Shown in pieces: positions 24,251-36,687 of a stretch of 64,000 nt of DNA. The notes under the pieces are model-generated. The model ran no database searches, was not told the DNA's origin, and was given only the letters and a program-made list of their open reading frames with translations. The position numbers and the translations under genes are program-made. Source of the DNA: Owenia fusiformis (Eukaryota > Annelida > Polychaeta > Sabellida > Oweniidae); NCBI GenBank assembly GCA_903813345.2, contig CAIIXF020000009.1, positions 20,301,759-20,365,758 on the forward strand, in the 5' to 3' direction. Position 1 is the first letter of the stretch. Every line of letters starts with the position of its first letter.

Positions 24251-25909
24251 CACCTATAGGAGTGATCTAACATCATAGGAGCTTCAGGGGTCTTGAATTT
24301 GGGCATTGATGCAGGAACTATTATATAATGAGAGACATTAACCAGTCAAGGGAAATCTCAGGATTTCTGAAATATGGTGGGTGTTGTACATAATACATAA
24401 CTGTTGAACATTACTAAATAAATTATATTATGTTATTGAAAAGTTATTCCTAATCCATATTAATCAATGAAATGAAGAACAGTGATTTAGAAATATGTAT
24501 ATTACATAATTATTCCACATTAAGGAATAAAAAAAGTTGAAAAAATCATTAAAATACTGAGTGTAATATGAAGCAAGATTGAATACTATAAAGTATTGTT
24601 TATGTTATTTTAAGAAATTGAGCTTAACTAACATAATATTCAGATATATTTGTGTGCATTGAATACCTTTGGGACAATAAAAAACTGTAGTTCCACTTAA
24701 TTTCACATAGAGGTTCATTAGTGAGAAAGGAATATTTCACAAAACCTAAAAACTGTTTCAAATAACTTTATTGTATAGACTCAAATTATTAATGAATAAA
24801 TCATATAATAAAAAGCCAATAATAATTGTTGTCTGCTTCAGTTACAGTGTAATTTTGACTGTGTCAGACTTTAAAATTAAGAATTCCAAGAACCCAGGTG
24901 ACAGTAGGTAGATTCCAGTTTCGCCACCAGGTGGCTAATTTGTGTCAGATAGCATGCCAGATATAGTAGAACGTTCAATAAAACAATATTCATCAGCTAA
25001 AGTGGATCAGTGTTCATATAACTATTATATGTCTGATAATTCTACATCTATAGTAAATAACCACAAATAAATGCATAAATGGTGTTTGGGCAGTCATTTG
25101 TGGTTGAATACAATCAAAGTTTTATTAATATGCATGGCAAAACTTTTGGAATCAAGATTCAACTTTGTTTAGCTAAAATCTGAGGTTTATTGAAAAAGAA
25201 AGAATTTAAGAATTACAGTCATCCAGCTGTTGAACAGTGTAATGTACAACAGGAATTCATCTAATAACTGCTTTTTATGTAAGGGTCATTGCAAACATGA
25301 AAACAAATATCTGTTTGATGATGCTGCATTTTACAGAAGTTATCTTTTAAAATCATTGAAGTTTATCAACAACTAAGACATTGTTTATACAAATTGTATT
25401 ATTTCACAATATTGTACATATAAACAAGACTAAGAATAAATGCACATTTTATAATCTAAATAAATTATTTATTCAGCATTAAGGTGGTTCACATACAATT
25501 ACAACTGTACCCTGTCTATTAATAAGGCATATTTACCTTCACATATGTATTTGTCTTATACAGAGACCAAAAATCTTTTTAGGGTCATCCTGCAATGACC
25601 CAAAATTTTTTAAAAATTGTCAAGAGAAAGAATGACAGGAGCAAAAAGACATGCCGAACCTGGAACAATTTTTGAAAAAGCTTCCCTGTATTTTACTTTT
25701 TGTAATCTTTAACATATTTGAACCTACTGGTATATGCATTTACTCATTATGCATCTGGAGAATAATGCATACTTTTATGCACCTTATAATCAATTCTGAT
25801 GATGGACTCTTTCCAGCAAAATCCTATTGTTTGATTTACCCTGATAACAAAATGGTGGCTGATGTTAAGGAGATTTAGCACAAAGAACATGTATAATGTC
25901 TATATCATA

Positions 25910-26276
25910 TACCGGATTTTCTCGCATATAAGCCCTGGGCGTATAACTGAAAGAAGGGGTAATTTCGTCTGTTATTTTACCTCTTATTTTTCGCCCATGG
26001 GCGTATAAGTGTACTACTTTCGATTTTTGGCCAAGTGGGCGTAAAGGTGAGAAGAGCTGATGAATACAATGGAATGTTAAGTTGTTAATGAATGTTAATA
26101 CAATGAAACAAAGTAACAACAGGACGATCTGCCAGTGACAAAATACTCAGATTGAATTTATTGAAAAAATCAATAAATAGTCATTTTATAGGCCTATGGG
26201 CGTATAAGTGTACTACATTCGATTTTTGGCCCATGGGCCTAAATTTAGGGGGGTGTATATGCGAGAAAATCCGGTA
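25910..26276. mobile_element. MITE with TACCGGATTTTCTCGCATAT ends
   Basis: The left end TACCGGATTTTCTCGCATAT at 25910 reappears inverted, ending at 26276. Internal phrases 'gggcgtataagtgtactac' and 'ttcgatttttggcc' occur twice (about 25990-26035 and 26190-26230), so the interior is itself partly duplicated. Length is 367 bp and it is non-coding. Confidence 0.7.
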
Positions 26277-26411
26277 CCCAGATCTCAAAACTCTGGCTGA
26301 TTCATATATTCATTGTCCGTCTGACCAAGATAACCTTTGATTTCATGGGATCAATTAATTCTGTTAAATGACGATATCAATTCTCAGCTTGTGGCAGGTC
26401 TTTAATACCAA

Positions 26412-26579
26412 TACAGTAAAACCTGTCTTAGTGGAACACCTTTATGTGTTTCACTTGGGAGGTGTTCCACTTACAGAGGTTCATTTAACCTCAAGTCAGT
26501 TGATCTTGGGACTGAAAAGTGTTCCACTAACAGAGGTGTTGCACTTCTGGAAGTGTTCCACTTTATAGGTTTCACTGTA
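26412..26579. mobile_element. MITE with TACAGTAAAACCT ends, 168 bp
   Basis: Left TACAGTAAAACCTGTCTTAG and inverted right TACAGTGAAACCTATAAAG, both followed by GTGGAACAC. 'GTGTTCCACT' units recur inside. Related fragments lie near 41320-41398 and 56159-56225. Confidence 0.65.
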
Positions 26580-26698
26580 TTACTGAATAGATCCAAAATG
26601 CAAGGGTTATTCCCTAGTTCTGTAGTTTCATGTTTACTTTAAGGAGATCATTGTAAATAAGGTTACAAATGACTAGCAGAAAGTGCAATCAGTCCTTT

Positions 26699-28590
26699 CT
26701 AAAATGGTGAATTCATTCCAAGTTTCGTTCCAAAATGCAATCTTGCTCTTCGTTGGTAACGCAGGTCGGACCTGGAAATATGTAAATTCATCATTATTGT
26801 ATTAAGTACTTCCTTCAATAGGAAAAATCTAGTTTTTAAGACAAATAAGAAATTAAAACATTTCCTGAATGTAGAGCTAAAAGATCCACAAACCCTTAAC
26901 TAATTTCACCATTTAACAATGCAACTCATAATGCAATTTTCACTTTGCTTATCTCAACTAATATATACAAAAAAAACAGAATATATATGATTGTCACCAG
27001 GTGCAAGGAGCAGGATTGGAATGCTTACAGAGCCCTGTTTTCAGAAGGTGAAAATAAATGACATTATTTGACAGAAAGACGCACACGTGGCTGTAACCTA
27101 ATACTAGCAATGATACCTTTATTAAATCTCACATAAACATTAAAAGTTAAGAAAAACGTATCATGTTTTATCAAAACTTGCACGTTTAAGAATATGAAGT
27201 TGGATTTACCCTAAAAACCAACCCTGCTCGATGCATGTGATACATTGACACAACTTACTTGATTTCTTTCATCTTAACCAGTTCGTTGAGAGGGACCAAG
27301 ACCAGCAACCAGAGAGTGGCCAGTAACCAGCTGACCAAGGGAACTGCCGAGATTTGTATTTGGTCTGATAACATGGCACATGAAATATATCATCTGGATA
27401 ACTATCCTGAAAATGCAAAGATTTTTGACACGTGAGATATAGTAATTGGATAAGTATCCTGTTAAATATATAACACTTGAAATATATCATCTGGATATTA
27501 CTAGAAGTCTGACAAAATAGAGGATACATGAAATAAATCACCTAAACACAAAATCCTAAAATTACAGTACAATGTTGATTTTCTATATCAATTTTTTAAG
27601 CTATGATCACCATACGCCAGCCGTAAAGCAAATGTGACTGGGGCTTTATTTAGATACTTACAGACATGGGGTCATGATGCACCACAGTTTATTAACAAAT
27701 GGAGGTCTCTTCCAGAGATAGAAGTCTCTATGTATGAAGCTAAGTGAGGTACAAGCTGAAGTATAAAACATTGGACTTAAAGAACAATTTCAGTCATGGT
27801 GAGAAATGTACTGAACTGGAGTATACCAGTATATTAGCAAGAGCTGATTTTGGAACTTAAAGGATTTCTATTGACAAATTCTCTTTACCATATATCCTAA
27901 TTAAGATAATTCATTTTGCATTTATTTTAAAATCTAAAGTAACTGTTGAACATAAAAGTGAAACTTACAAAAGTATAATACTGCTTGTGTGACTAGAAAA
28001 TGTTGAGCTAGATTGTGTTCCCTAGTGTATGTAGTGGACCAGCCATGCCAGGTGCTGCCTTCAGATGGAGTATCTCTGCAAGGAGAAAGACTTGCATGTC
28101 AATGTGTAACTCAACGCATATACTGCCAAAATAGAATATAATTTACTCTCGTTGTACTTACACATTTTCATATGCTGTACTCCGGGTATTTTTTTGGGAT
28201 GCGATTTAGTTTCATTTTTTTCCAATTTTGGTAAATCGCAAAAAAAATTGCTGTGAAATTCATTATCCCTAGGAATTCATGATTACCTGCAACTCTGATG
28301 CATTTCGTTTTGTGAAAAAACGTTCATTTCTCTGAAAGTTATTAGCTGCAAATTGTGATTTCTCAAAACTCAAACTCGCGAAATTAACTGGGAGTACAGT
28401 ATGCCTGGAACCATACTTTTATATAGAATAGTTGTACTTACACATTTCCATATATGCCTGGAGCCCAAGAGCAGGTGCTATGTTGCTTAGACTCACATAC
28501 AGCATTAAGTGTCAATGTGTAACACAACACACATATTAATATAGATGGCAAGAATCTGATCACGTTAAACAGCAAGAACTGGGACACAAT
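26699..28590 (-). CDS. TMEM94: TMEM94, 3'-terminal exons
   Basis: Exons in coding order: 28442-28590, 27969-28075, 27662-27755, 27259-27364, 26699-26771 (stop TAG). They encode the last membrane helices and tail of TMEM94, a P-type-ATPase-like ER protein reported to transport Mg2+. The tail RYQRRARLHFGTKLGMNSPF is almost the vertebrate C-terminus. Other segments are VSQFLLFNVIRFLPSILICV, HRDFYLWKRPPFVNKLW, and WLLATLWLLVLVPLNELV followed by KMKEIK. Four junctions agree in phase. The 27662 to 27364 junction does not (two bases carried over, one needed), so a short exon of about 75 bases is missed, or there is an indel; vertebrate TMEM94 has about 25 extra residues at this spot. These exons are separated from the upstream ones by a 22-kb intron holding the RTK. 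Confidence 0.92.
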
Positions 28591-28628
28591 CTGAAAGATA
28601 TAGGGTGAACTTAACATAAATAAACGAA

Positions 28629-29102
28629 GCATTAACATGCAAAATGTCACCACCTGCCATTTGTTACAGACACAAACTGCCATTTCTTACAGACACTGAT
28701 CATAGAACACCATCCGCAAAAAGTTGGAGACTATAACAATATGTTACCACTTCTGGTGGTGACATAACAAGTCATTATAATGTCACCAACCTGTAAGATG
28801 TCATTAATAGTTTCAAAACTGTAACAACTTGTTACTGATGTCAAACACCTAACATCAACCTCCAATTTCTGACTACAGAATGTCAGCTACAAAAATGGAG
28901 ACCACAACAATTATATGTCACCAATTCTTAGGGGTAATCTAACAAAGTTGCAAGATACCCCATTTTTAGAAAAGGCATTGACACGCAAAATGTCACCACA
29001 TACCATTTGTTACAGATGCCGAACACCAACCATGAAACACTGTCCACAAAAAGTTGGAGACAACAACAATATGTCAACACCTTTGGTGATGACATAATAA
29101 TA
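28629..29102. repeat. Diverged repeats containing ACATGCAAAATGTCACCACC
   Basis: Two copies (28629-28778 and 28976-29102) share 'gcaaaatgtcaccac', 'ccatttgttacaga' and 'aaaaagttggaga' followed by 'caacaatatgt'. Another copy is at about 63314-63475, also in a TMEM94 intron beside an exon. Open frames through them are not conserved between copies, so it is a non-coding dispersed repeat. Confidence 0.6.
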
Positions 29103-29109
29103 AACCAAC

Positions 29110-30302
29110 ATGCCAAAAATCTATGTCAGAATTTCATAAAAGTAATAACCTGAATTTGTAGTTACTGTTTAGCAGCTTGCTCAGTAGCCTTTTAAAGAAA
29201 CGTCAGGAGACTGATTATCAATTTAACTGTGGCCATACATGGTAAATAAAACACAAAATAGGCCATGTCAAAGATTTGTAAGTTAGTCAAAGATTGTAAA
29301 AATGCTAGAGAGATATTTCTGAGTCCTTTGTCTTATTATCATTCCTAGTCATGCATATTTCCTAAGAATGGCACCATTTGGTGGGCTCATATTATTTTGG
29401 TGGTCATTTTTTAAAATATGGTTTTGCAAGTATTCAATTTAACAAATGAATAAAGGCCAAGGAGATTTGAAAGTTCAAGGTCATAATGATATGGAAAGGA
29501 TTTCTAAAAGATAAAGTCAGTTTATAAAATTTTCTGATCTGAGTGTCCCCTGTAAGTCTATTATATGGAGGTCGCCTCATTTAAAGGCAGCCTCAAGAAA
29601 GGTCAAAGGTGTAGGCTATGTATTTCATATCTTGTGACACACACAGACCTATCTTGTGACACACACAGACCTTTCTTGTGATGAGGTCAGACAATATCTG
29701 GCAACCTTTAACAGATAACCTACTAGCCTATGTAAACCTTCATTGGTAAATAAACATGACAAATAATTTCAATTTTATAAAATATGTTTATTTATAATAA
29801 TGTTATATCACAATAATAAACTATTAAACACTAAAGTACTACATTAATTTAAAATGATTAAAGTTATATTACAACAATAAAAGTAAAATAATTATACTAC
29901 ATGTGTTTTATACAACAATTACTGAATAATATTTACATAATTAGGAACACAACTTTAATTACAATCATCAATGATCCAGCAAATCATGTATATTTGGCAA
30001 TTAGGCCTTCACTCAACGCAAACTTATTACAAACTTATGAATTGTCATTCTTGCTATGTGTCTACATTTAAGATTTATTTACAATCATTTTTATATTTAT
30101 TTCTATTTACATTTATATCATGATCATATATTGCAGTTCAAATGCACTTGTTCATTTTGGCTTATAATGCTTCATTGCAAAGCTGCAACATGTGTATGTA
30201 ATAATTTTACTATGAAATAAATCACATATAAAAAATGCACTTATTTTAGGTTAGAGCTATCACTGTGTGTTATATGCTCTATTGTAGTCTAAATGCATTC
30301 AC
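29110..30302. other. Intronic DNA and RTK 3' flank
   Basis: AT-rich DNA downstream of the original RTK stop. No exon is seen. Several AATAAA signals in the RTK sense lie here (TTTATT on +, for example near 29788 and 30072). They would have served the uninterrupted RTK transcript. Confidence 0.4.
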
Positions 30303-30668
30303 TTATTGTAGTTTATGTATGCGTTTGTTCCTGAGGTCTTCCATGCTCTGCCAGAGGGTTGTCATGCCCTCAGTGTTCCCACTTGCAGCCACGCGTTGTA
30401 GATTGTATGCACTACGGGAATGCTTTTTGGCCACCTTTGCATTTTCCCTGATTAGGTTTTCTACTCCAGCAATCAAAACAACATTACCGTGAATGTCCTC
30501 CTTTGATCTATGGTGGTCAATTGTGCTGTATTTTACTCCTGATATTGAGACTTTTTCAGTTTGAATGTTCTTCCGTGAATCATGGTGATCTATGTTATCC
30601 CTAATGTTGTCTCTAGAACCATAGTGATAGACACTTCGTTTAATGTTCTCCCTTGAACCATAATGGCC
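30303..30668 (-). pseudogene. Displaced C-terminal tail of the RTK, cut off by the 16-kb transposon
   Basis: This open stretch begins at the right-hand side of the insertion, in RTK orientation, with GHYGSRENIKRSVYHYGSRD and continues 121 residues to a stop (ending LRNKRIHKLQ). The HYGSREN repeat is the same unit that ends the RTK open frame at 46691 and upwards, and the reading frame is continuous across the target duplication when the element is ignored. It has no start of its own in host DNA: the apparent Met and the first 17-18 residues of the open frame are element sequence. It is therefore the orphaned tail rather than a separate gene. The sequence is still open, which suggests the insertion is young or segregating. 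Confidence 0.88.
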
Positions 30669-30689
30669 TCCCCGGCGAAAAAGCATGGA

Positions 30690-32830
30690 ATAATTCCTGA
30701 TTATTCGTGAATTATTCATCAATATTCATGTAAAATATTCATGAATAATCCACCAATGAAGAATAATTATTCATGAACTATTCATGAATATGCGTGATCA
30801 TCAATTTGGACACTTCCCCAAAATTCTTCAAAACTGAATTACTGGAATATTCATGAATAAACTTTCAAGGACCCGTGAAGAATAAACAAGAACAAAAAAG
30901 AAAGAAATATCAAGGAATTTTTGAAGAATAAACATGAATTTATATTCCTTTTTATTCTTCACATTCTGATTCAGCAAAAATCATGAATTCTTCAAGCATA
31001 TGCTTGAACATCAATTTGGATATTCTTCATTATTCTTCAAAATCCTTCTATGTTCATCATTTATTACTCATTTTTCATCATATGATAACTAGCACACCTG
31101 CCATGAATTATTCAAGAATAAAGATGAATAAAAATTTTAATTGTCGTGGAATTTTATAAGAATAAAGAAGGAGAAATTTTTATGAATCTTTAAGAATACA
31201 CAAGAATGAGCATTCATGATTTTTGACGAATAAACAAGAATTAATATTCTTCTTTATTCTTCAAATTTCTAGTAAGCAAATTCATGAATTATTCAAGCAT
31301 ATGCTTGAACATCAATTTGGACATTCTTCATTATTCTTCACAATCCTTCTATGTTCATCATTTATTCCCCAAATTTTCATCATATGATAACTTGCTCACC
31401 TGCCATGAATTATTAAAGAATAAAGATGAATAGAAATCCTGATTATCAGGAATTTTTTAAGAATAAAGAAGGAGAAATCTTTATGAATCTTTAAGAATAC
31501 ACAAGAATAAACGTTCATGATTTTTGACGAATAAACAAGAATTAATATTCTTCTTTATTCTTCAAATTTCTAGTAAGCAAATTCATGAATTATTCAAGCA
31601 TATGCTTGAACATCAATTTGGACATTCTTCATTATTCTTCACAATCCTTCTATATTCATCATTTATTCCCCAAATTTTCATCATATGATAACTTGCTCAC
31701 CTGCCATGAATTATTGAAGAATAAAGATGAATAGAAATCCTGATTATCAGGAATTTTTTAAGAATAAAGAAGGAGAAATCTTTATGAATCTTTAAGAATA
31801 CACAAGAATAAACATTCATGATTTTTACGAATAAACAAGAATTAATATTCTTCTTTATTCTTCAAATTTCTAGTAAGCAAATTCATGAATTATTCAAGCA
31901 TATGCTTGAACATCAATTTGGACATTCTTCATTATTCTTCACAAACCTTCTATGTTCATCATTTATTCCCCAAATTTTCATCATATGATTACTTGCTCAC
32001 CTGCCATGAATTATTAAAGAATAAAGATGAATAGATTATCAGAATTTTTTAAGAATAAAGAAGGAAAAATCGTCATGAATCTCTAAGAATAAACAAGAAT
32101 AAACATTCTCGTTTTTGAAGAATATATATTAATAAATATTCTTCTTTATTCTTCAAATTTCTAGGAAGCAAATTCAAGAATTATTCAAGCATATGCTTGG
32201 ACATCAATTTTGATATTCTTCAATATTCTTCACAATCCCTCTATGTTCATGATTTATTCCTCAATTTTCATCATATGATAACTTGACACTTTCCATGAAT
32301 TATTCAAGAATAAAGATCCTTATTATCAGGGATTTCTTAAGAATAAATGAGAAATCTTCATGAATAAACATTCATGTTTTTGATGAATAAACAAGAATTA
32401 ATATTCTTCTTTATTCTTCAAATTTCTAATCAAATTGATGAATTATTCAAGCATATGCTTGAAAACTAATTCTTAAATATTCATCGGTAATTCTTCAATT
32501 TTCAAACTTCCAGTCACTATTGAGTTCCCAAGAATAAAGATGAATAAACATTCAGGATTATTATTATCACTTTAGAATAATGAAGAATAAATTCTTCATG
32601 AATAAACAAGGATTCCTTTATGATTTTTAAGAATGAAAATATTTTAAAGAATAAATGATAAAAACTTACCTCATTTCTTTTTACTGAGTTATTCATGTAT
32701 ATGCATCATGGGTAGTAATCAGAAAATGCTTCATTATGCATCACCTCAATTTTTTATCTGATGTTTGCACTTTCCCTGAGTTTCTCAAGAATAAATATGA
32801 ATAAAGAATAAACAATTCAATTGAAGTTAC
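30690..32830. repeat. Left subterminal array of the transposon, about six 300-bp units
   Basis: AT-rich units of about 300 bp repeat from about 30960 to 32460. The anchor 'ttattcaagcatatgcttga' occurs with spacing of about 300, 301, 300 and 290. Each unit contains TCATCATATGATAACTTG and many short palindromes built from ATTCATGAAT, GAATATTC and GCATATGC. The first 270 bp next to the terminal repeat are denser in ATTCATGAATA. Such arrays are typical of subterminal transposase-binding regions in CACTA elements. Confidence 0.85.
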
Positions 32831-32958
32831 ATAGAACTGCTTTATATTATTCTTAACAAATACTGTCAAACTACAAAATGAGTGTCCTTCTACAGGAAAG
32901 TTACAAAGTTACAAATACAAGTGTCTTGTCAAGTTGCAAATACAAGTGTCTTACGCAT

Positions 32959-35900
32959 CTACATTCTATTTTTTAAGCGTAATGCCTTTTGAATGTTAGC
33001 AATTTTTTCCTTCGTAATTTTTGGAGAAGTCTTACAATGTCTTTCCACTAAAGTTAGCACTCTGTTAACATTAGTCTGGTCTAGTGGGGGTCTAGAGCTC
33101 TCTGAACGACTTGATTTTTTCCCGGTGACACTATGGAGTATCAACTCTTCTTCTGTGAAAAAATAGCTTACCAGCTTTTTTGTCACTGAACGGACATCAC
33201 TTGCTGGTAGATGCTTAATAACATCATAAGCAATGTCATTTTCGTCCATATGCATTGCTTTTCTTATTTCAGCAACTTGGTTCTCGAGGTCCTTTACTCT
33301 CCTCTTTAGGCTTCTAATAGTTCTAGCAGACCTATATTGAAATAAATTGGAGACATTCAAAATCACAGGTATTTTTTCATACTTTTTTCTGAAAGGTAAA
33401 CATGGTCATGCAGGGGTTTCAATAAATATGTTTTCAACAGGCTTTTTTGGCGATTTCAATAGGCTGGAACTTATTTCACCAAAATTGCTAAGGACAATGA
33501 ATTTTTTTCTCAATATTTGAACAGGCATACTTGTGATTTTTTGCCGTCTGCCTGACTCATTATGAAAAGGCCAGAGGGATTAAAGAAGTAGTTTAAGTAA
33601 ACCTCTTTCAGTAACTAGTAATTTATGCTTGAGTTAACAACGTGAAATAAATAGGTAAAAATTATCTTACTTGTTCCCAGAGTTTGGGGGATTTTCTTCT
33701 TCCAAGTCTTTCAATGAATGCTCATCTTGGTTGGTTTTAATTTTTTCCCTTGATGCCTTTGCAGATCTGTTATAAATAAATTGGTGGCATATTTAAAATC
33801 TGAGGCATATTTTAATTTTATACTTTATTTCTGAAAGGTGAAACATGGTCATGCAGGAGTTTCAATAAATATGTTTTTAATAGACCTTTTGGCAATTTTA
33901 ATAGGATTTCACTAAAATTGGTAATTTCTCAAAATTTGAACAGGCTTAATTGTGATTTGAAATGGTTTTTTGCCATCTGCCTTTGACTCATGGTCAAAAT
34001 GGCAGAGGGAATTCTTTGAAGTATGGTAGTTAACTTAAAGGGGCAATAAGGCTTGTAGAGAGAAAATAGGAAAATTTCAACTTTTTCTGAGCTATCAAGG
34101 CAACATTTGGCTTAACATCTTCTTTGACATACCTATTTTCTTAAAATGTATGGATAAACTATCAATTTCAGCATTAAGAAGTGTAAATTCAGTTCAAAGC
34201 TAAATGGGACGTCCACTTTTATATTTTTAAGATCCACCATGTTTCAAGAGGAATATCAGCTGAAATAATGTTTATCTAGAGACTAGCGGGTTTCATTGTA
34301 GATAATAAAAATAGATGTTAGTCTTGATGAAGTATCCAAACTTAAATATATTTTGACACTGGTCCATGATCGTTAAATAGCCCCTCTGCACTAATTGTTG
34401 CACCTAAATTATGCTTGACTTAACAACATGAAATAAATAGGTAAAAATTATCTTACGTGTTCTCAGAGGCTGAGGCATTTTCAGAGGCTGAGGCATTTTC
34501 TGGCGAACTAGCCATATCATCTGTGTCACTCGATGAATGCTCATCTGTCATGTCTGTCTCCCTGTCCCCGGCATCTTCAATGCAACCACCTCGGTTGCGT
34601 GCGATGTTACCCCAATATGCCTTGATTAGACATATAATCTCATCTTGGGTTAAATTCTCATCAATGTACTTATCTGTCTTTTTGGCAGCTTGTACAAGCT
34701 CTGCATCGGACAATGATGCTAAAATAATAAGAGAAATTTCTCAGTCTAAAACTCAATCAGTCTCTAACTATAATGTTAGCCTGTAAGCGCAAGTCTTCAG
34801 TGATCAAAATAGAATAAAATCAACAACCCCAAAATTTTACGGGTGACAAAGTTTTTCATCCGTCAAAATAACCTACCTGTCAATATTTCGACAGATTAAA
34901 ATTAGTTCCCTTCGAATGATGACCTGCAGGCCCTTAGCCAGGATTTGCCAAGGGGGGGTTCACTTTTCAGAAAAATTCCAGGGGGGTTCACGTTGACAAA
35001 GTTGACCCAAAATCACATGAAAATGCTCAGAATGGTGATGCATGATTTTGAAAGAATGTTTGGCCAGGGGGGGGTCCGAACCGAATCGACCCCCCCCCCT
35101 GGCTACGGGCCTGACCAAAAGGTCAAAAGTCAATCACACGAGTCGCAACTGACAGAGAGAGAAAAGTTGTTGGGCCAAATGTGTTACAGGGCCTCAATTA
35201 ATGTGCCTTTATGTCATTAAAAGGCCTTTAACTCCTTCATGACTGAAAATTTTGGGGAAAATGGAAAGAAATGAAAAACTGAAATGTAAATGAATCTAGA
35301 AGCAAGAAAAGGAAGCAACACCCAATAAGTTATATGTCATTTTGAAGGGCTATACCCATACTTTATGTTTTAAAAAAAAAAATATGAATATGCAAATGAG
35401 ATAGTGTCATTGTGATGTCATAATTCAAGATGGCGCAGTTGGATTTTTTTAAAAATGGAATTATTTTAGCATTTAATTTTTTATTGAGACTTCAATTTAA
35501 AAATCTGAAAACACAGAATTATAAATCTTCTTATGCTGATTTCAGTGGTATTTGTACTATGACATAACTCCTACAAATACATTTTTTAGAGCTTCGAGAC
35601 TGCAAATTCTTGGAAAATCCCTATGGCGATTTAACATGGGATTTTATCGTTTTCGATACTTTTTCGCGACATGTCAGATTCAAGTGCCTCTAACTTTGCA
35701 CAGAGTCATCAGATTCAAACAATCTTTTTTTTAAAATGTTCCTACTGGTCCATTCTTTTAGAAAATGCATTATTCTTGCAGTTTTATTGAAATAAGGCCC
35801 CTGGAGACCCCTTAGAATGGCAAGAAACAAAATCGATCATATATGATCGATTTTGTTCTAAGGGGTCTCCAAGGGCCCCCTGATGATAAAAATGCATGAT

Positions 35901-36687
35901 TTATTAATTTATTTAATCCTGAAGTCTGTACAAACATTTTAAAAAAAAGTTCATGACTTTTCGTTAAGTATTTACAAAGTTACAGTGATCCGAAGCTGGT
36001 GAGCGCGCGAAAACGATAAAATCCCATGTTAAATCGCCATAGGGATTTTCCGAGAATTTGCAGTCTCGAAGCTCTAAAAAATTTAGTTGTAGGAGTTATG
36101 CCATGGTATAAATACCACTGAAATCAGCATAAGAAGATCTATAATTCTGCGTTTCCAGATTTTAAAATTGAAGTCTCAATAAAAAATTAAATGCAAAAAT
36201 AATTATATTTTGAAAAAAATCCAACTGCGCCATCTTGAATTATGACGTCACAATGACACCATCTCATTTGCATATTCACATTTTTTTCAAAAAACATAAA
36301 GTATGGGTATAGCCCTTCAAAATGACATAAAACTTATTGGGTGTTGCTTCCTTTTCTTGCTTCTAGATTCATTTACATTTCAGTTTTTCATTTCTTTCAA
36401 TTTTCCCCAAAATTGTCAGTCATGAAGGAGTTAAGGGCCTCATTTTTAAAGAAACTGACCCTAAATTTTCAAAATTTTGAATTCTAACAGTCTTGCTTAC
36501 CTCCGATCCCCAAGCAAATAGCGTCGTGTTCTTTAGCTTTCTTTCCAGCACCAAATCTACAAACGACAAATTCACCTAGTTCTGGGCATGTTCCTTTAGA
36601 TCTATTGACAAGATTCCTGGCAGGCTCGATACTTTGTGTAAAATCTTCCACCCAAAGTAGCAATAAATAGTCTGTTTTCTCCGCCAT
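32959..36687 (-). CDS. BEN-domain protein encoded by the transposon
   Basis: Four exons in coding order: 36501-36687, 34457-34718, 33671-33766, 32959-33331. Phases agree at every junction and the product is 305 residues. The start MAEKTDYLLLLWVEDF is chosen because it follows a short upstream region and opens the conserved-looking N-terminal domain (about 1-65, ending HDAICLGIGG), which resembles the N-terminal module seen in many invertebrate BEN proteins. The middle is acidic and Ser-rich (about 120-150, with repeated ENASAS). A basic coiled coil RTIRSLKRRVKDLENQVAEI lies at about 183-205. The C-terminal 95 residues (ELILHSVTGKKSS, then PPLDQTNVNRVLTLVERHC, then IANIQKALRLKNRM) fit a BEN domain, a DNA-binding fold often recognising palindromic sites. 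It diverges from the transposase gene. Inferred role: binding the terminal arrays or controlling transposition. Confidence 0.8.
34927..35113. mobile_element. MITE, 'GGCCGTAGCCAGG' family, in BEN gene intron 1
   Basis: Ends CAGGCCCTTAGCCAGGATTT and inverted CAGGCCCGTAGCCAGG with inner G/C runs. It is the same family as 11020-11220 and is inserted within the 16-kb transposon. Confidence 0.65.
35228..36434. mobile_element. 1.2-kb foldback element, nearly perfect palindrome, with TTAA ends
   Basis: From TTAACTCCTTCATGACTG at 35228 the sequence runs about 590 bp and then returns as its own complement, ending CAGTCATGAAGGAGTTAA at 36434. The centre is at about 35840 around ATCGATCATATATGATCGAT. 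Mismatches between arms are few. TTAA at both ends could be a piggyBac- or Kolobok-like target duplication, or part of the arms. It sits in intron 1 of the BEN gene, so that gene's primary transcript would carry a long double-stranded hairpin. Confidence 0.85.

Larger units (their letters stand above)
24251..26698. other. Intergenic DNA between convergent MRPS7 and TMEM94
   Basis: No additional gene is supported. It contains the 3' end of MRPS7, a short dispersed repeat with GCCACCAGGTGGC (about 24922-24934), and two inverted-repeat elements (25910-26276 and 26412-26579). Confidence 0.5.

Noticed and set aside
30303-30722. Separate small gene of 139 codons on -
   Set aside because: Its first 17-18 codons are transposon end and the rest continues the RTK tail repeat in frame, so it is a displaced RTK piece.
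30690-32830. Regular AT-rich repeats considered as a CRISPR-like or centromeric array
   Set aside because: Units are about 300 bp without unique spacers, lie directly inside a transposon terminus and are matched by a second array at the other end.
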